A DNA stretch of 64,000 bases from Croceivirga sp. (GTDB lineage: Bacteria > Bacteroidota > Bacteroidia > Flavobacteriales > Flavobacteriaceae): the NCBI GenBank assembly GCA_028281025.1, contig JANQKR010000014.1, forward strand, positions 55,911 through 119,910, in the 5' to 3' direction. Below are positions 1-8,284 of this stretch, in pieces. The notes beneath the pieces were generated by a model, which saw nothing but the letters and a program-made list of their open reading frames with translations, was not told where the DNA came from and did no database searches. Positions within the stretch are counted from its first letter, which is position 1; each line of letters begins with the position of its first letter. Both the position numbers and the translations under genes were made by a program.

Positions 1-1
1 C

Positions 2-1219
2 ATGTTCTTTTCAGGAGCTATAGGCTACAAACCCTATAAAAGCATCCTGGTAGGAATCGACCCAAACAAAGCTGGCTATTTCAATTACCCCATGCCCTTT
101 TGGAAATCCGCAAAAATCGTATTGCTCAACAATAGCGGCCAGGCTTTTGATTTGGACTACGGCTTTCACATTTCCGAAAAAACCTATGCAGACCATGCAG
201 GATATTTCCACTCGTGGTACCATGAAGAAAAACCAACCACCGCTTACCAAGATTATACCCTTTTACGAACCGGCGGCTGGGGGCATTGGGTGGCCACACA
301 CCACCACTTGGGTGGTAGCGGAAAACTGGGGTTTCTCGAAGGGGATGAACGCATCTATTACGATGGCATGCAGACACCTGCCCTGCAAGGCAGTGGATAT
401 GAAGACTTCTACAACGGCTCCTATTATTTCCAGTATGGTGAATACAACCTGCCCGTAAGCGGCGTGCAGATGATGCGCCATATATATGAGACCCGGGATG
501 GCTGGGGGGATCGAGTGATTTCAGAACGCCTCGAAGAAGGAAAATCGAACCTGATGCTGTACCGCCATCTCGTGACAGACTGGATACCGTTCAATGATGG
601 CATCAAAGCGGGTGCAGAAGTAGGCCCTGAAGGAAATCAGGAACGCATGTATGAAAGCGTCTCTTTTTACTACGGAAAGCCCGAAAGCAAACTGGCACTC
701 ACCGATGAAATCAATGTGGGCGATGCTGCATCGGAAAAAACGCATGGCTATCAAACAAAACAAGCAACGGGCATTGCACTGACCTCCACCTACGAAGGCG
801 ACCATGACGATATAGAACTGTCCGACGAAGGAAATAGCATTGGGCCTGGCGGCAGCTCAACGTTTACGGTGAAAATCGATGAAAATAACATCGGCGTAAA
901 ATTGAGAAGGCGTTTGAATTATGCGAATCTCAACCAAAAAGCCAAGGTAATGGTGGACGGTGAAGAAGCAGGCGTTTGGTTCACTGTTGGAAACAACGAA
1001 CACCACAGCATGCGGGAAGATGAGTTTTTGATCCCCACTGCCCTGACCAAAGGAAAGAGTGAAATTGCTGTGACGATAGCGCCCATGCCCTTTAGTAGTG
1101 ATGAAATGAAAGACGGCCAACAACCCAACCCGAAGAACAACACCTATATGGAACGAAAGATTATTCCCGAAGGCCCCTGGACAGAACTCCACTATTGGGT
1201 GAACTGCGTGCTGGAATAA
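2..1219 (+). CDS. DUF2961-containing protein (GH172-like), 5' end probably outside window
   Basis: Long ORF touching the left edge; GSGYEDFYNGSYYFQYG...YRHLVTDWIPFNDGI resembles the DUF2961 core, followed by a beta-sandwich-like C-terminal region. Confidence 0.65.
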   Translation: MFFSGAIGYKPYKSILVGIDPNKAGYFNYPMPFWKSAKIVLLNNSGQAFDLDYGFHISEKTYADHAGYFHSWYHEEKPTTAYQDYTLLRTGGWGHWVATHHHLGGSGKLGFLEGDERIYYDGMQTPALQGSGYEDFYNGSYYFQYGEYNLPVSGVQMMRHIYETRDGWGDRVISERLEEGKSNLMLYRHLVTDWIPFNDGIKAGAEVGPEGNQERMYESVSFYYGKPESKLALTDEINVGDAASEKTHGYQTKQATGIALTSTYEGDHDDIELSDEGNSIGPGGSSTFTVKIDENNIGVKLRRRLNYANLNQKAKVMVDGEEAGVWFTVGNNEHHSMREDEFLIPTALTKGKSEIAVTIAPMPFSSDEMKDGQQPNPKNNTYMERKIIPEGPWTELHYWVNCVLE

Positions 1220-1256
1220 ACCGCGTGCAATAGATGTTTCCAACAAAAGGTTAAGA

Positions 1257-1846
1257 TTGATTTCCAACAAGATGGTGAGACGTATTGAAAAAGTACAGGT
1301 ACGGGTTGTGTTGCTATTCATTGCAATATCCCTTTTTAGCTGTAGCTCGGATTCGGAAAAAGGCCAAAACACAGACAAGCAATTTACCTTGCTTGAACCT
1401 GAAGCTACCGGAATACGTTTGCCAATAGGATTCGGGAGGATGCAGGGAACTTTATATATCTCTTTAACTACGCGTATAATGGAGGGGGAGTAGCTATTGG
1501 AGATATAAATAATGACGGGCTTCCTGATATCTATTTTACAGGCAATCAAGTCGCTGACAAACTCTACCTAAATAAAGGAAACCTGGAATTTGAGGACATA
1601 AGCAAAACATCTGGAATCGATCAACTGAGAGGATGGAGAAATAGAGTGACAATGGTGGATGTAAATCAAGATGGCTTTCTTGATATTTATATCTGCAGGG
1701 GAGGTTGGAATGACACGTCAGAAAACAGAAAGAACCTTTTGTACATCAATAACGGTAAACAGGGTTTTACCGAACAAGCAGCCACGTATGGTTTAGATGA
1801 CGATGGATATTCCGTACAGGCTGCCTTTTTTGATTTGGACAATGAC
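1257..1846 (+). pseudogene. FG-GAP/VCBS-repeat (CRTAC1/ASPIC-UnbV-like) lipoprotein, frameshifted and truncated
   Basis: Lipoprotein-like start (LLFIAISLFSCSS) in frame 3; a 1-nt shift near 1418-1420 restores ...GIRFANRIREDAGNFIYLFNYAYNGGGVAIGDINNDGLPDIYFTGNQ..., continuing as ORF 1646 with DVNQDGFLDIYICRGG and DLDNDY; ends at the IS left end. Confidence 0.8.
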
Positions 1847-1977
1847 TATAATTCCCCCATCCTTAGGACAGGTTTTCTTTAGAAATAAGTTTGATGATGA
1901 TGTTGAAATGAGGGGGTCCGGGGGAGACTGATAACTCCCCGTTTTTGTTGAAAACCCTATTTTCCCCTTTGGCACCA

Positions 1978-2845
1978 TCATGCCGCTTTTCTTTTGCTAT
2001 GTTGATAAATTGTTGAGGGCGTTTCGTCCTCCAGGCTTTGGTGCCTCCTCTCGAGGTTATAGTACCTGAAATATTGCTCCAGTCCCCGATAGCATTGCAG
2101 CCCGTCGTCTGCCGGGAACAGGTATACGTGCTCGTTTTTTACGCTGCGCCAGAGCCGTTCCACGAATACATTGTCCAGGGCCCTTCCCTTACCGTCCATG
2201 CTCAGGCGTATGCCCTGTTCGGGAGCGGTCGCCCAGTTACAGAACTCGTATGCCGTGAACTGGCTTCCCTGGTCGGTATTGAGGACTTCCGGTGCGCCGT
2301 GCTCTTCTATGGCCGCCTCCAATGTCCTTTTGCACCACTCCGATGTCATGGTGTTCGATAGCGACCAGCCGACAACATAGCGGCTATAAAGGTCGATGAT
2401 GGCGCACAGGTACAGATAGCCGCCCTGAACGGGGATATAGGTGATGTCCATGGCCCATACCTGTCCGGAACGTTCTATCTCAAGGCCCTTCAACAGATAT
2501 TTGTATACCCTGTGCAGTTCGCCCTTGCCCTTCTTCGAGGTATTGGGCTGTCGGCCCCCTGGCCGACAGCCCCATCAGGCGGAAGAGCCGCTCGATCCGC
2601 TTTTTGTTGATTGCGTACCCCTTGTCCTTTTGGAGCCATGTGGTAATCCGCGGCACCCCCAGCCAGGGATGCAACATGTTCTCCTGGTCGATAAGGCGCA
2701 TCAGCTCCAGGTTCAGGGCGGACTCGCCCTTGGGCGTGTAATAGACCCCGCTGCGGTGGATATCCAGCAGCTCGCACTGGCGCACCACGCTCAGACCCGA
2801 TGCCTTGTCAACGTGCCGCCTCCTTTCCTTGGCACCCTCTTTCAT
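1978..2845 (-). pseudogene. IS3-family transposase OrfB (rve integrase core), split by an internal frameshift
   Basis: N-terminal part 2845..2480 (HTH_21-like, LGVPRITTWLQKDKGYAINKKRIERLFRLMGL) and C-terminal part ending 1978 (VWAMDITYIPVQGGYLYLCAIIDLYSRYVVGWSLS) are in different frames; the shift maps to a hairpin at 2545-2572. Confidence 0.85.
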
Positions 2846-3117
2846 GACAAGGCTTTCTTTAAAAAATCGATCTCCATCTTCTGCTGGCCGATCGTCTTGA
2901 GCATCCGTTCCTCCTTCTTCTGGGGCTCGGTCTTGGCGTCCTTGGGCTTCTTGGAGAAGACCTCCTCGCCGTTCTTGAGGAACTGCGACTTCCAGTTGGT
3001 AATCTGGGCCGGGTGGATATCGTACTTTCTCCCCAGTTCCTGGATGGTATGGCGTTCCGATAACGCCTCCAGGACCACTTTGAACTTGAACTTCGGTGTG
3101 TGTTTTCTTCTGCTCAT
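2842..3117 (-). CDS. IS3-family transposase OrfA (HTH_Tnp_1)
   Basis: MSRRKHTPKFKFKVVLEALSERHTIQELGRKYDIHPAQITNWKSQFLKNG...; typical OrfA. Confidence 0.9.
   Translation of the reverse strand: MSRRKHTPKFKFKVVLEALSERHTIQELGRKYDIHPAQITNWKSQFLKNGEEVFSKKPKDAKTEPQKKEERMLKTIGQQKMEIDFLKKALS
2857..2863 (-). promoter_or_regulatory. Candidate -1 ribosomal frameshift site T TTA AAG between orfA and orfB
   Basis: On the minus strand ...GAT TTT TTA AAG AAA GCC TTG TCA TGA; the -1 frame reads TTT AAA GAA AGC CTT GTC ATG AAA GAG into orfB. Confidence 0.55.
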
Positions 3118-3182
3118 TTGACAGTGAATTTAAGGTTTAAAATTAAACTTAACTTACTGTACTAATATTGGGGGGAATTATA

Positions 3183-3538
3183 ATACCTTCATCCCACTTG
3201 ATTGAATACGTGCCTCTGCGACCTCAAAGAATGACGTGTGGCCATCATTTTTGACTCTATTTTTAATTTGCTTTGTGGTTAAGTTTCCTCTGAAATTTCT
3301 GTTTCCAACAAGGCCACATGAGCTTCACTAAGCTTTTTCAGCAACAGATTATTTAGACGATTATAGTTTGAATAGAATTTTTTTGCTTTTTTACCAATAT
3401 CATCCCAATCCCTCTCATATATGGTCTCACCAGTGAAGATATAGCTTGGTTTTCTATTCTTTATAAACGTATTGCAATAGGGATTTTGCCATTTTTACGT
3501 TTCTTATGTTTTACTAGAACCAATTGGACTGAAGACAT
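3183..3538 (-). pseudogene. Degenerate tyrosine recombinase/integrase, N-terminal (Arm DNA-binding/SAM-like) remnant
   Basis: Manual translation with two frameshifts (~3461-3466 and ~3277-3284): MSSVQLVLVKHKKRKNGKIPIAIRL/IKNRKPSYIFTGETIYERDWDDIGKKAKKFYSNYNRLNNLLLKKLSEAHVALLETEISEET/TKQIKNRVKNDGHTSFFEVAEARIQSSGMKV; resembles Bacteroidota phage-integrase N-termini; not in ORF track. Confidence 0.75.
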
Positions 3539-3580
3539 ATTATTTTTTTCAGTAAATATAGGCTTTCACATCCAAAAAGG

Positions 3581-3601
3581 GGTAAAACATAGGTAAAACA
3601 T
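3581..3601. repeat. Direct repeat pair GGTAAAACAT, period 11
   Basis: GGTAAAACAT a GGTAAAACAT at 3581-3590 and 3592-3601. Confidence 0.85.
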
Positions 3602-3693
3602 TTGGTGGTTTTTTATGGTTTAAAATGAATTTCAAAAAAACTTATTTTATTGATTATAAGATATTTAAATATTTTTAAATATAATACTGGTAA

Positions 3694-3709
3694 GGCTCAT
3701 AACCCGAAG
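3694..3709 (+). other. tRNA-fMet anticodon-arm-like 16-mer (candidate attachment core)
   Basis: GGCTCATAACCCGAAG is identical to the anticodon arm of bacterial initiator tRNA, with no tRNA D-arm, T-arm or acceptor around it. Confidence 0.5.
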
Positions 3710-3756
3710 ATCTTCTCAAATATTAAGCCTAATAGTGTTGGTTTTGATTCAAAAAA

Positions 3757-3776
3757 AGAACTAATACAGAACTAAT
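3757..3776. repeat. Direct repeat pair AGAACTAAT, period 11
   Basis: AGAACTAAT ac AGAACTAAT at 3757-3765 and 3768-3776. Confidence 0.8.
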
Positions 3777-4017
3777 CAAGTATTATCTTTTTATATATAC
3801 CTGTCTTACAGATAATTTAATCTGTATATATGACGTTCAGAACGTATACCACACCATGAAGGAATGATTTTTGAGACCAAAATGTTGTGTATTTCTCCTT
3901 TGAATAGTGTTGAACAGGTGGTTTCCTTCCCTTGTTGAATAGCTATGTTGAAAAATAATTCCCCAATTCCCTGTAATCAATGGCACCTGCCTCCCGACTA
4001 AGCACAAAAGGACATCC

Positions 4018-4515
4018 ATGTATCGCATAATGCTGGTAATTCTGCTGCTATGTTCACTTTTTGAGGTATCTGCCCAAGGGATGACCTCGGAAAAACTGTT
4101 GCACATTATCCAAGCGGAAGCGGATACGGTCAGTGTTCAAGGAAATTCCATTCGATTCTTATTTAATGATACCATGCTTGTTTGTATTTATGATGAGGGC
4201 GCCAATCGTATGCGTATCATTTCACCTATTGTGGAACGGGAGAAACTTGGGGAGGAAGAACTATTAAATGCCCTGGTTGCCAATTTTCATTCCGTATTGG
4301 ATGTGAAATATGCGTTGAGTGATGAAGTAATTTGGTCCGTTTATGCCCATCCCCTCAAAGAATTGAGCGAAGCCCAGGTCATAGATGCCATTCAACAAGT
4401 CTATGCGGCCGCAATTACATTTGGTAAAAGTTATTCCAGTACCAACTTGGTTTTCCCGGGAAATACGGAAAAAAAGGAAAAGCCGAAAGCACCCAAGATT
4501 TTAAAAAAGACGTAG
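4018..4515 (+). CDS. Hypothetical secreted protein (possible YbjN/T3SS-chaperone-like fold)
   Basis: Signal peptide-like N-terminus MYRIMLVILLLCSLFEVSAQG; soluble alpha/beta protein with KT-rich tail. Confidence 0.7.
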   Translation: MYRIMLVILLLCSLFEVSAQGMTSEKLLHIIQAEADTVSVQGNSIRFLFNDTMLVCIYDEGANRMRIISPIVEREKLGEEELLNALVANFHSVLDVKYALSDEVIWSVYAHPLKELSEAQVIDAIQQVYAAAITFGKSYSSTNLVFPGNTEKKEKPKAPKILKKT

Positions 4516-4521
4516 CGTTAA

Positions 4522-4570
4522 GGTTGATGGTTGATGGTTGATGGTTGATGGTTGATGGTTGATGGTTGAT
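4522..4570. repeat. Heptanucleotide tandem repeat (GGTTGAT)x7
   Basis: Seven perfect 7-bp units, 49 bp, between convergent genes. Confidence 0.97.
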
Positions 4571-4583
4571 GGAAGCTAAAAGA

Positions 4584-5129
4584 TTATCCAAAACTGTATT
4601 CCGGAATTTTTCCTTTTACCCCTTTGAAAAATTCCCCCACCTTCCCAAAGTCTTTGTTGATATCATCACTTGTCCATAGCGGCTCTGATATTTTCACCTG
4701 TTTTTTTCCAAAATCGAAAGCGACCATAACAATGGGGACATTGCTTTTTCTAGCGATATAGTAAAACCCCGTTTTTAGTGCACTTACTTTTTTTCGGGTA
4801 CCTTCTGGCGCCAACGCAAATCGGAAAACCTCCCTTTCTGCAAAAACCTGGGCCACGGCATCCACCATATTTTGATTCTTGGAGCGATCTACCGGGGTCC
4901 CTCCCAACCATCTAAAAAACCACCCGTAAGGGGCTTTGAACAACCCTTTTTTTCCAACATAGTGAATTTCCTTGTTCACCACCTTACGGACAATTACCCC
5001 CAATGGGAAGTCCAACCAATGAGTGTGGGGAATGACAATGACAACGCACTTGTCCAGGTTGGGAAAAGTTCCTTCCAACTTCCATTTCATCACCTTAAAA
5101 AAGATGAACTTAGCAATAAGGTGCAGCAT
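4584..5129 (-). CDS. 1-acyl-sn-glycerol-3-phosphate acyltransferase-like (PlsC family)
   Basis: PHTHWLDFPLGV and APEGTRKK motifs. Confidence 0.85.
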   Translation of the reverse strand: MLHLIAKFIFFKVMKWKLEGTFPNLDKCVVIVIPHTHWLDFPLGVIVRKVVNKEIHYVGKKGLFKAPYGWFFRWLGGTPVDRSKNQNMVDAVAQVFAEREVFRFALAPEGTRKKVSALKTGFYYIARKSNVPIVMVAFDFGKKQVKISEPLWTSDDINKDFGKVGEFFKGVKGKIPEYSFG

Positions 5130-6260
5130 CTAAATCCTTTGGTAAATGGAAAGTAAACCATCCATATCAATATGTTTTTTCCAATCCCTCCCCAAGGCAT
5201 TTTCCCAAAGGGGCTCCATGGACAGTGAAATTTGTGCCATGAGCTCCAGATCGGAAGAGGTAAGGTCGGCGCATACATTTTTTGGAAGCTGAATCCCATG
5301 TTTTTCCTTCATCTTATTGAACAGCTCCACTCCTCTGGGATAATACCTATCCAAATGTTGAAATACCAGACAATTGCCTATACCGTGTTTGGTTCCCAGA
5401 AGGTAGGAAAGTCCATAACTCATGGCATGGGCTATCCCCACTTGGGAATACGCAATACTCATACCTCCATGCCAAGAAGCCATCATTAATTTGTCTTCGG
5501 ATTCTTTTTGGGGCAAGTCCCCTAAAAACACTTCTTTGCATAAACTCAACGCCTTTTCCCCATAACTCTGGCTAAAGGCATTTAAATAGGTCCCATTGAG
5601 TGATTCCACACAATGGATAAAGCAATCCATTCCGGTGTAAAACCATTGTTCTTTTGGCACCGTGGATAATAAATCCGAATCCAGCACCACTTGATCGTAG
5701 GTCGTATAATCCGAATTGATTCCCAATTTTTTTTCCGGCCCCAACAAAACTGCCGTTCTGGAAACCTCTGCCCCCGTTCCACTTATGGTAGGAATCCCAA
5801 CATGGTACAATGCAGGCTTTTTGACCAAGTCCCATCCCTGGTAATTGGACGATGGGCCAGGGTTGTTCATCATAATCGCCACTGCTTTGGCCAAATCCAA
5901 AAGTGTACCACCTCCAATTCCAACAATTCCCGAAGGCATTTCCTCAAAATCATTTTTTATTTTTTTGACCAGGGCGTCAACCTGTTGGGTTTTTGGCTCC
6001 TCATCTGCGGAAATGAAGATGATTTGATCATTAAAAAGCCAGGGTATGCGCTGTTCCAATGCTGAACCTTCAAAAAAATCATCCACCAAAAAAATAAAGG
6101 GAGCCTCAGCGTTTCTTCGTTTCGGCAATAAAATATCAGTGAGCTGTCCAAAACTTCCCCTACCATAAACCACCCTTGGAACCATAGGGAAGTTCTTGTA
6201 AGACGTTTTTGGTCTTTGCATAGGGGCTTTGGTTTGCATTTGTTTTTGTTCCTTCATCAC
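5130..6260 (-). CDS. kdnB: Iron-containing alcohol dehydrogenase-like, KdnB-like (Kdo 8-oxidase)
   Basis: PRVVYGRGSFGQL, GGGTLLDLAKAV, GIPTISGTGAEVSRTAVLLGPEKKLGINSDYT, FYTGMDCFIHCVESLNGTY; adjacent to kdsB. Confidence 0.75.
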   Translation of the reverse strand: MMKEQKQMQTKAPMQRPKTSYKNFPMVPRVVYGRGSFGQLTDILLPKRRNAEAPFIFLVDDFFEGSALEQRIPWLFNDQIIFISADEEPKTQQVDALVKKIKNDFEEMPSGIVGIGGGTLLDLAKAVAIMMNNPGPSSNYQGWDLVKKPALYHVGIPTISGTGAEVSRTAVLLGPEKKLGINSDYTTYDQVVLDSDLLSTVPKEQWFYTGMDCFIHCVESLNGTYLNAFSQSYGEKALSLCKEVFLGDLPQKESEDKLMMASWHGGMSIAYSQVGIAHAMSYGLSYLLGTKHGIGNCLVFQHLDRYYPRGVELFNKMKEKHGIQLPKNVCADLTSSDLELMAQISLSMEPLWENALGRDWKKHIDMDGLLSIYQRI

Positions 6261-6964
6261 TACTCTAAATACTTCAAAACATCCCTAATGGAATTTAGCT
6301 TTAAATGATTGTTGGTTCGCTCTTCTTCCTCCGATACCAATTCATGGGCCCAAGTGGTATGAAATGGAACATGAACTGCATTTCCTCCCAAATTCAAGAT
6401 AGGGATAACATCGGACTTCAAGGAGTTTCCAATCATTAAAAAGGACTCAATGGGAATTTCCAAATGTTCCAAAAGGTTTTTATAATTCGCTTCCTTCTTA
6501 TCGCTCAGCACTTCCACATGATGGAAATAACGGGAAAGTCCGGACTTGTCCAATTTACGCTCCTGGTCCAATAAATCCCCTTTGGTCAGGACAATTAAAC
6601 GGTATTTTTTTTCCAGGGCCTGCAGTACCTCCTCCACACCATCCAAAAGCTCCACGGGATGGGCAATCATGTTTTTACCTAAACCAATGATATCCGATAT
6701 GGTTTGCTGGGCTATGGAACCATTGGATAAATCCAAAGCGGACTCTATCATGGACAGCATAAATCCTTTTATGCCATACCCATAAAGATCCAGATTCCTC
6801 ATTTCCATCTTAAAAAGCTCCTGGTCTATTTTATTCTTGGTTTCATATCCCTCCAAAAGTTCAGCAAACCGTTCTTCCGTTTCCCTGAAATAGGTCTCGT
6901 TGACCCAGAGCGTATCATCGGCATCAAAACCGATTACCTTAATGTTTTCAAAACCTACTTCCAT
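6260..6964 (-). CDS. HAD-family hydrolase
   Basis: [25 protein letters not shown] motifs. Confidence 0.88.
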   Translation of the reverse strand: MEVGFENIKVIGFDADDTLWVNETYFRETEERFAELLEGYETKNKIDQELFKMEMRNLDLYGYGIKGFMLSMIESALDLSNGSIAQQTISDIIGLGKNMIAHPVELLDGVEEVLQALEKKYRLIVLTKGDLLDQERKLDKSGLSRYFHHVEVLSDKKEANYKNLLEHLEIPIESFLMIGNSLKSDVIPILNLGGNAVHVPFHTTWAHELVSEEEERTNNHLKLNSIRDVLKYLE

Positions 6965-7683
6965 TCCTTGCGTGCTCGTTCCAAATCCTCCGGGGTATCT
7001 ATCTCAACACCCGTTACATTGGTTTCAACCATTTTTATTTTTTTCCCATACTCCAAAAACCGAATGGCCTCAATTTTTTCCGTGGCTTCCAACGTCAACA
7101 TGGGCAACTTCTTAAAATCCATTAGGGCGCGCTTTCTGAAAGCATAAATTCCCTTGTGTTTAAAATATGGGGTATTCAACTCCTTATTCCGAGGGTACGG
7201 TATGGGTGACCTTGAAAAATAAAGGGCAAAATTATTGTTGTCCACAATTACTTTTACCGTATTGGGATTGGAAATTTCATCCCAATCCGTGATCGGGGTC
7301 ATCAAGGAGGCCAAATCTATTTCCTGGTTTACATCCTCATGAAAAACCTGAATTACCTTAGTTAAACTTTCCCTATCTATAAAAGGTTCATCCCCCTGAA
7401 CATTTACCACCACATCAACCTCCAAATCGGTTACTGCCTCCGCAATTCGGTCACTTCCACTTTGGTGTTCCTCTTTGCTCATTATCACCTGGCCTCCATT
7501 GGCCTTGATCAAATCATGGATTGCGCGGCTGTCCGTCACTACATATACCTTATTGAACAGCTTGGTCCCAACGGCCGCCTCATAGGTCCTTAAGATTACC
7601 GGTTTGCCACCCAAATCCTGCATTAATTTTGCAGGAAATCGGGATGCTTGGTAACGTGCAGGTATCATGGAAATGATGTTCAT
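6955..7683 (-). CDS. kdsB: 3-deoxy-manno-octulosonate cytidylyltransferase
   Basis: [43 protein letters not shown]; start trimmed from ORF at 7770. Confidence 0.93.
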   Translation of the reverse strand: MNIISMIPARYQASRFPAKLMQDLGGKPVILRTYEAAVGTKLFNKVYVVTDSRAIHDLIKANGGQVIMSKEEHQSGSDRIAEAVTDLEVDVVVNVQGDEPFIDRESLTKVIQVFHEDVNQEIDLASLMTPITDWDEISNPNTVKVIVDNNNFALYFSRSPIPYPRNKELNTPYFKHKGIYAFRKRALMDFKKLPMLTLEATEKIEAIRFLEYGKKIKMVETNVTGVEIDTPEDLERARKEWK

Positions 7684-7690
7684 ACGGAAA

Positions 7691-8260
7691 TCAGTTTTTG
7701 ATTTTTGGACGCAACTTTCTGTATATCCTAAAAATAATGACCAAAATGATGATGACCAATATGGCCGCACCTACGGGAAAGAATATGGAAGCCGTGGACA
7801 CAACCGCCGCCGTACCGGTTTCCAAAGTGGAAACAATTGGATTGGCCACACCCCCCGTAGTGGCCGTGGAGGTCAATCTTCCCGTTGCATTGGCACCTTT
7901 AATGGCCGAAGCCGTACCACCACCGGCGATTATTGCCAGGGACCAGGTCACAACGGGATCCAAATTTGCCACGGTTGAAACCATGACCGCCGTTCCCGCT
8001 ATGGCCGCCAAGGGCAGTGCTATGGTATCCAAAGCGTTGTCCACCCACGGGATGAAGTACGCAAATATTTCCACCACTGTGGCAATTCCAAGGGTAAGGA
8101 CTGCAGCAAAGCTGCCTATCCATTCCCAATTGTCATTCAAATCCCAAACCCCAAAATAAGCTGCCAAACTTAAGGCAAACAGCGGTAAAAAGACCCGAAA
8201 ACCAGCAGAGGCCGCAAGTCCCACTCCTAAAAAAATACTAATTACGGTCTCTGGTGTCAT
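7691..8260 (-). CDS. DUF4126 domain-containing membrane protein
   Basis: Gly/Ala-rich TM protein, [61 protein letters not shown]. Confidence 0.85.
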   Translation of the reverse strand: MTPETVISIFLGVGLAASAGFRVFLPLFALSLAAYFGVWDLNDNWEWIGSFAAVLTLGIATVVEIFAYFIPWVDNALDTIALPLAAIAGTAVMVSTVANLDPVVTWSLAIIAGGGTASAIKGANATGRLTSTATTGGVANPIVSTLETGTAAVVSTASIFFPVGAAILVIIILVIIFRIYRKLRPKIKN

Positions 8261-8284
8261 AGCACGCGTTTATGGCAATATAGC

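Larger units (their letters stand above)
1847..3182 (-). mobile_element. IS3-family insertion sequence
   Basis: orfA/orfB transposase pair; imperfect terminal repeats TATAATTCCCCC(atcc)TTAGgACAG at left and the reverse complement of ctgtactaatattGGGGGGAATTATA at right; TATA at both extremities may be a 4-bp target duplication. Confidence 0.85.

Noticed and set aside
857-1549. 230-aa minus-strand ORF
   Set aside because: Antisense to the GH172-like gene and the FG-GAP pseudogene; no domain, improbable composition.
3689-3760. Complete tRNA-Met gene
   Set aside because: Only the anticodon arm matches; D-arm, T-arm and acceptor stem cannot be found.
3837-4106. 89-aa minus-strand ORF
   Set aside because: Overlaps the signal peptide region of gene 4018 and has no recognisable features.
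4522-4570. CRISPR array
   Set aside because: Unit is 7 bp with no spacers; simple tandem repeat, and no cas genes in the window.
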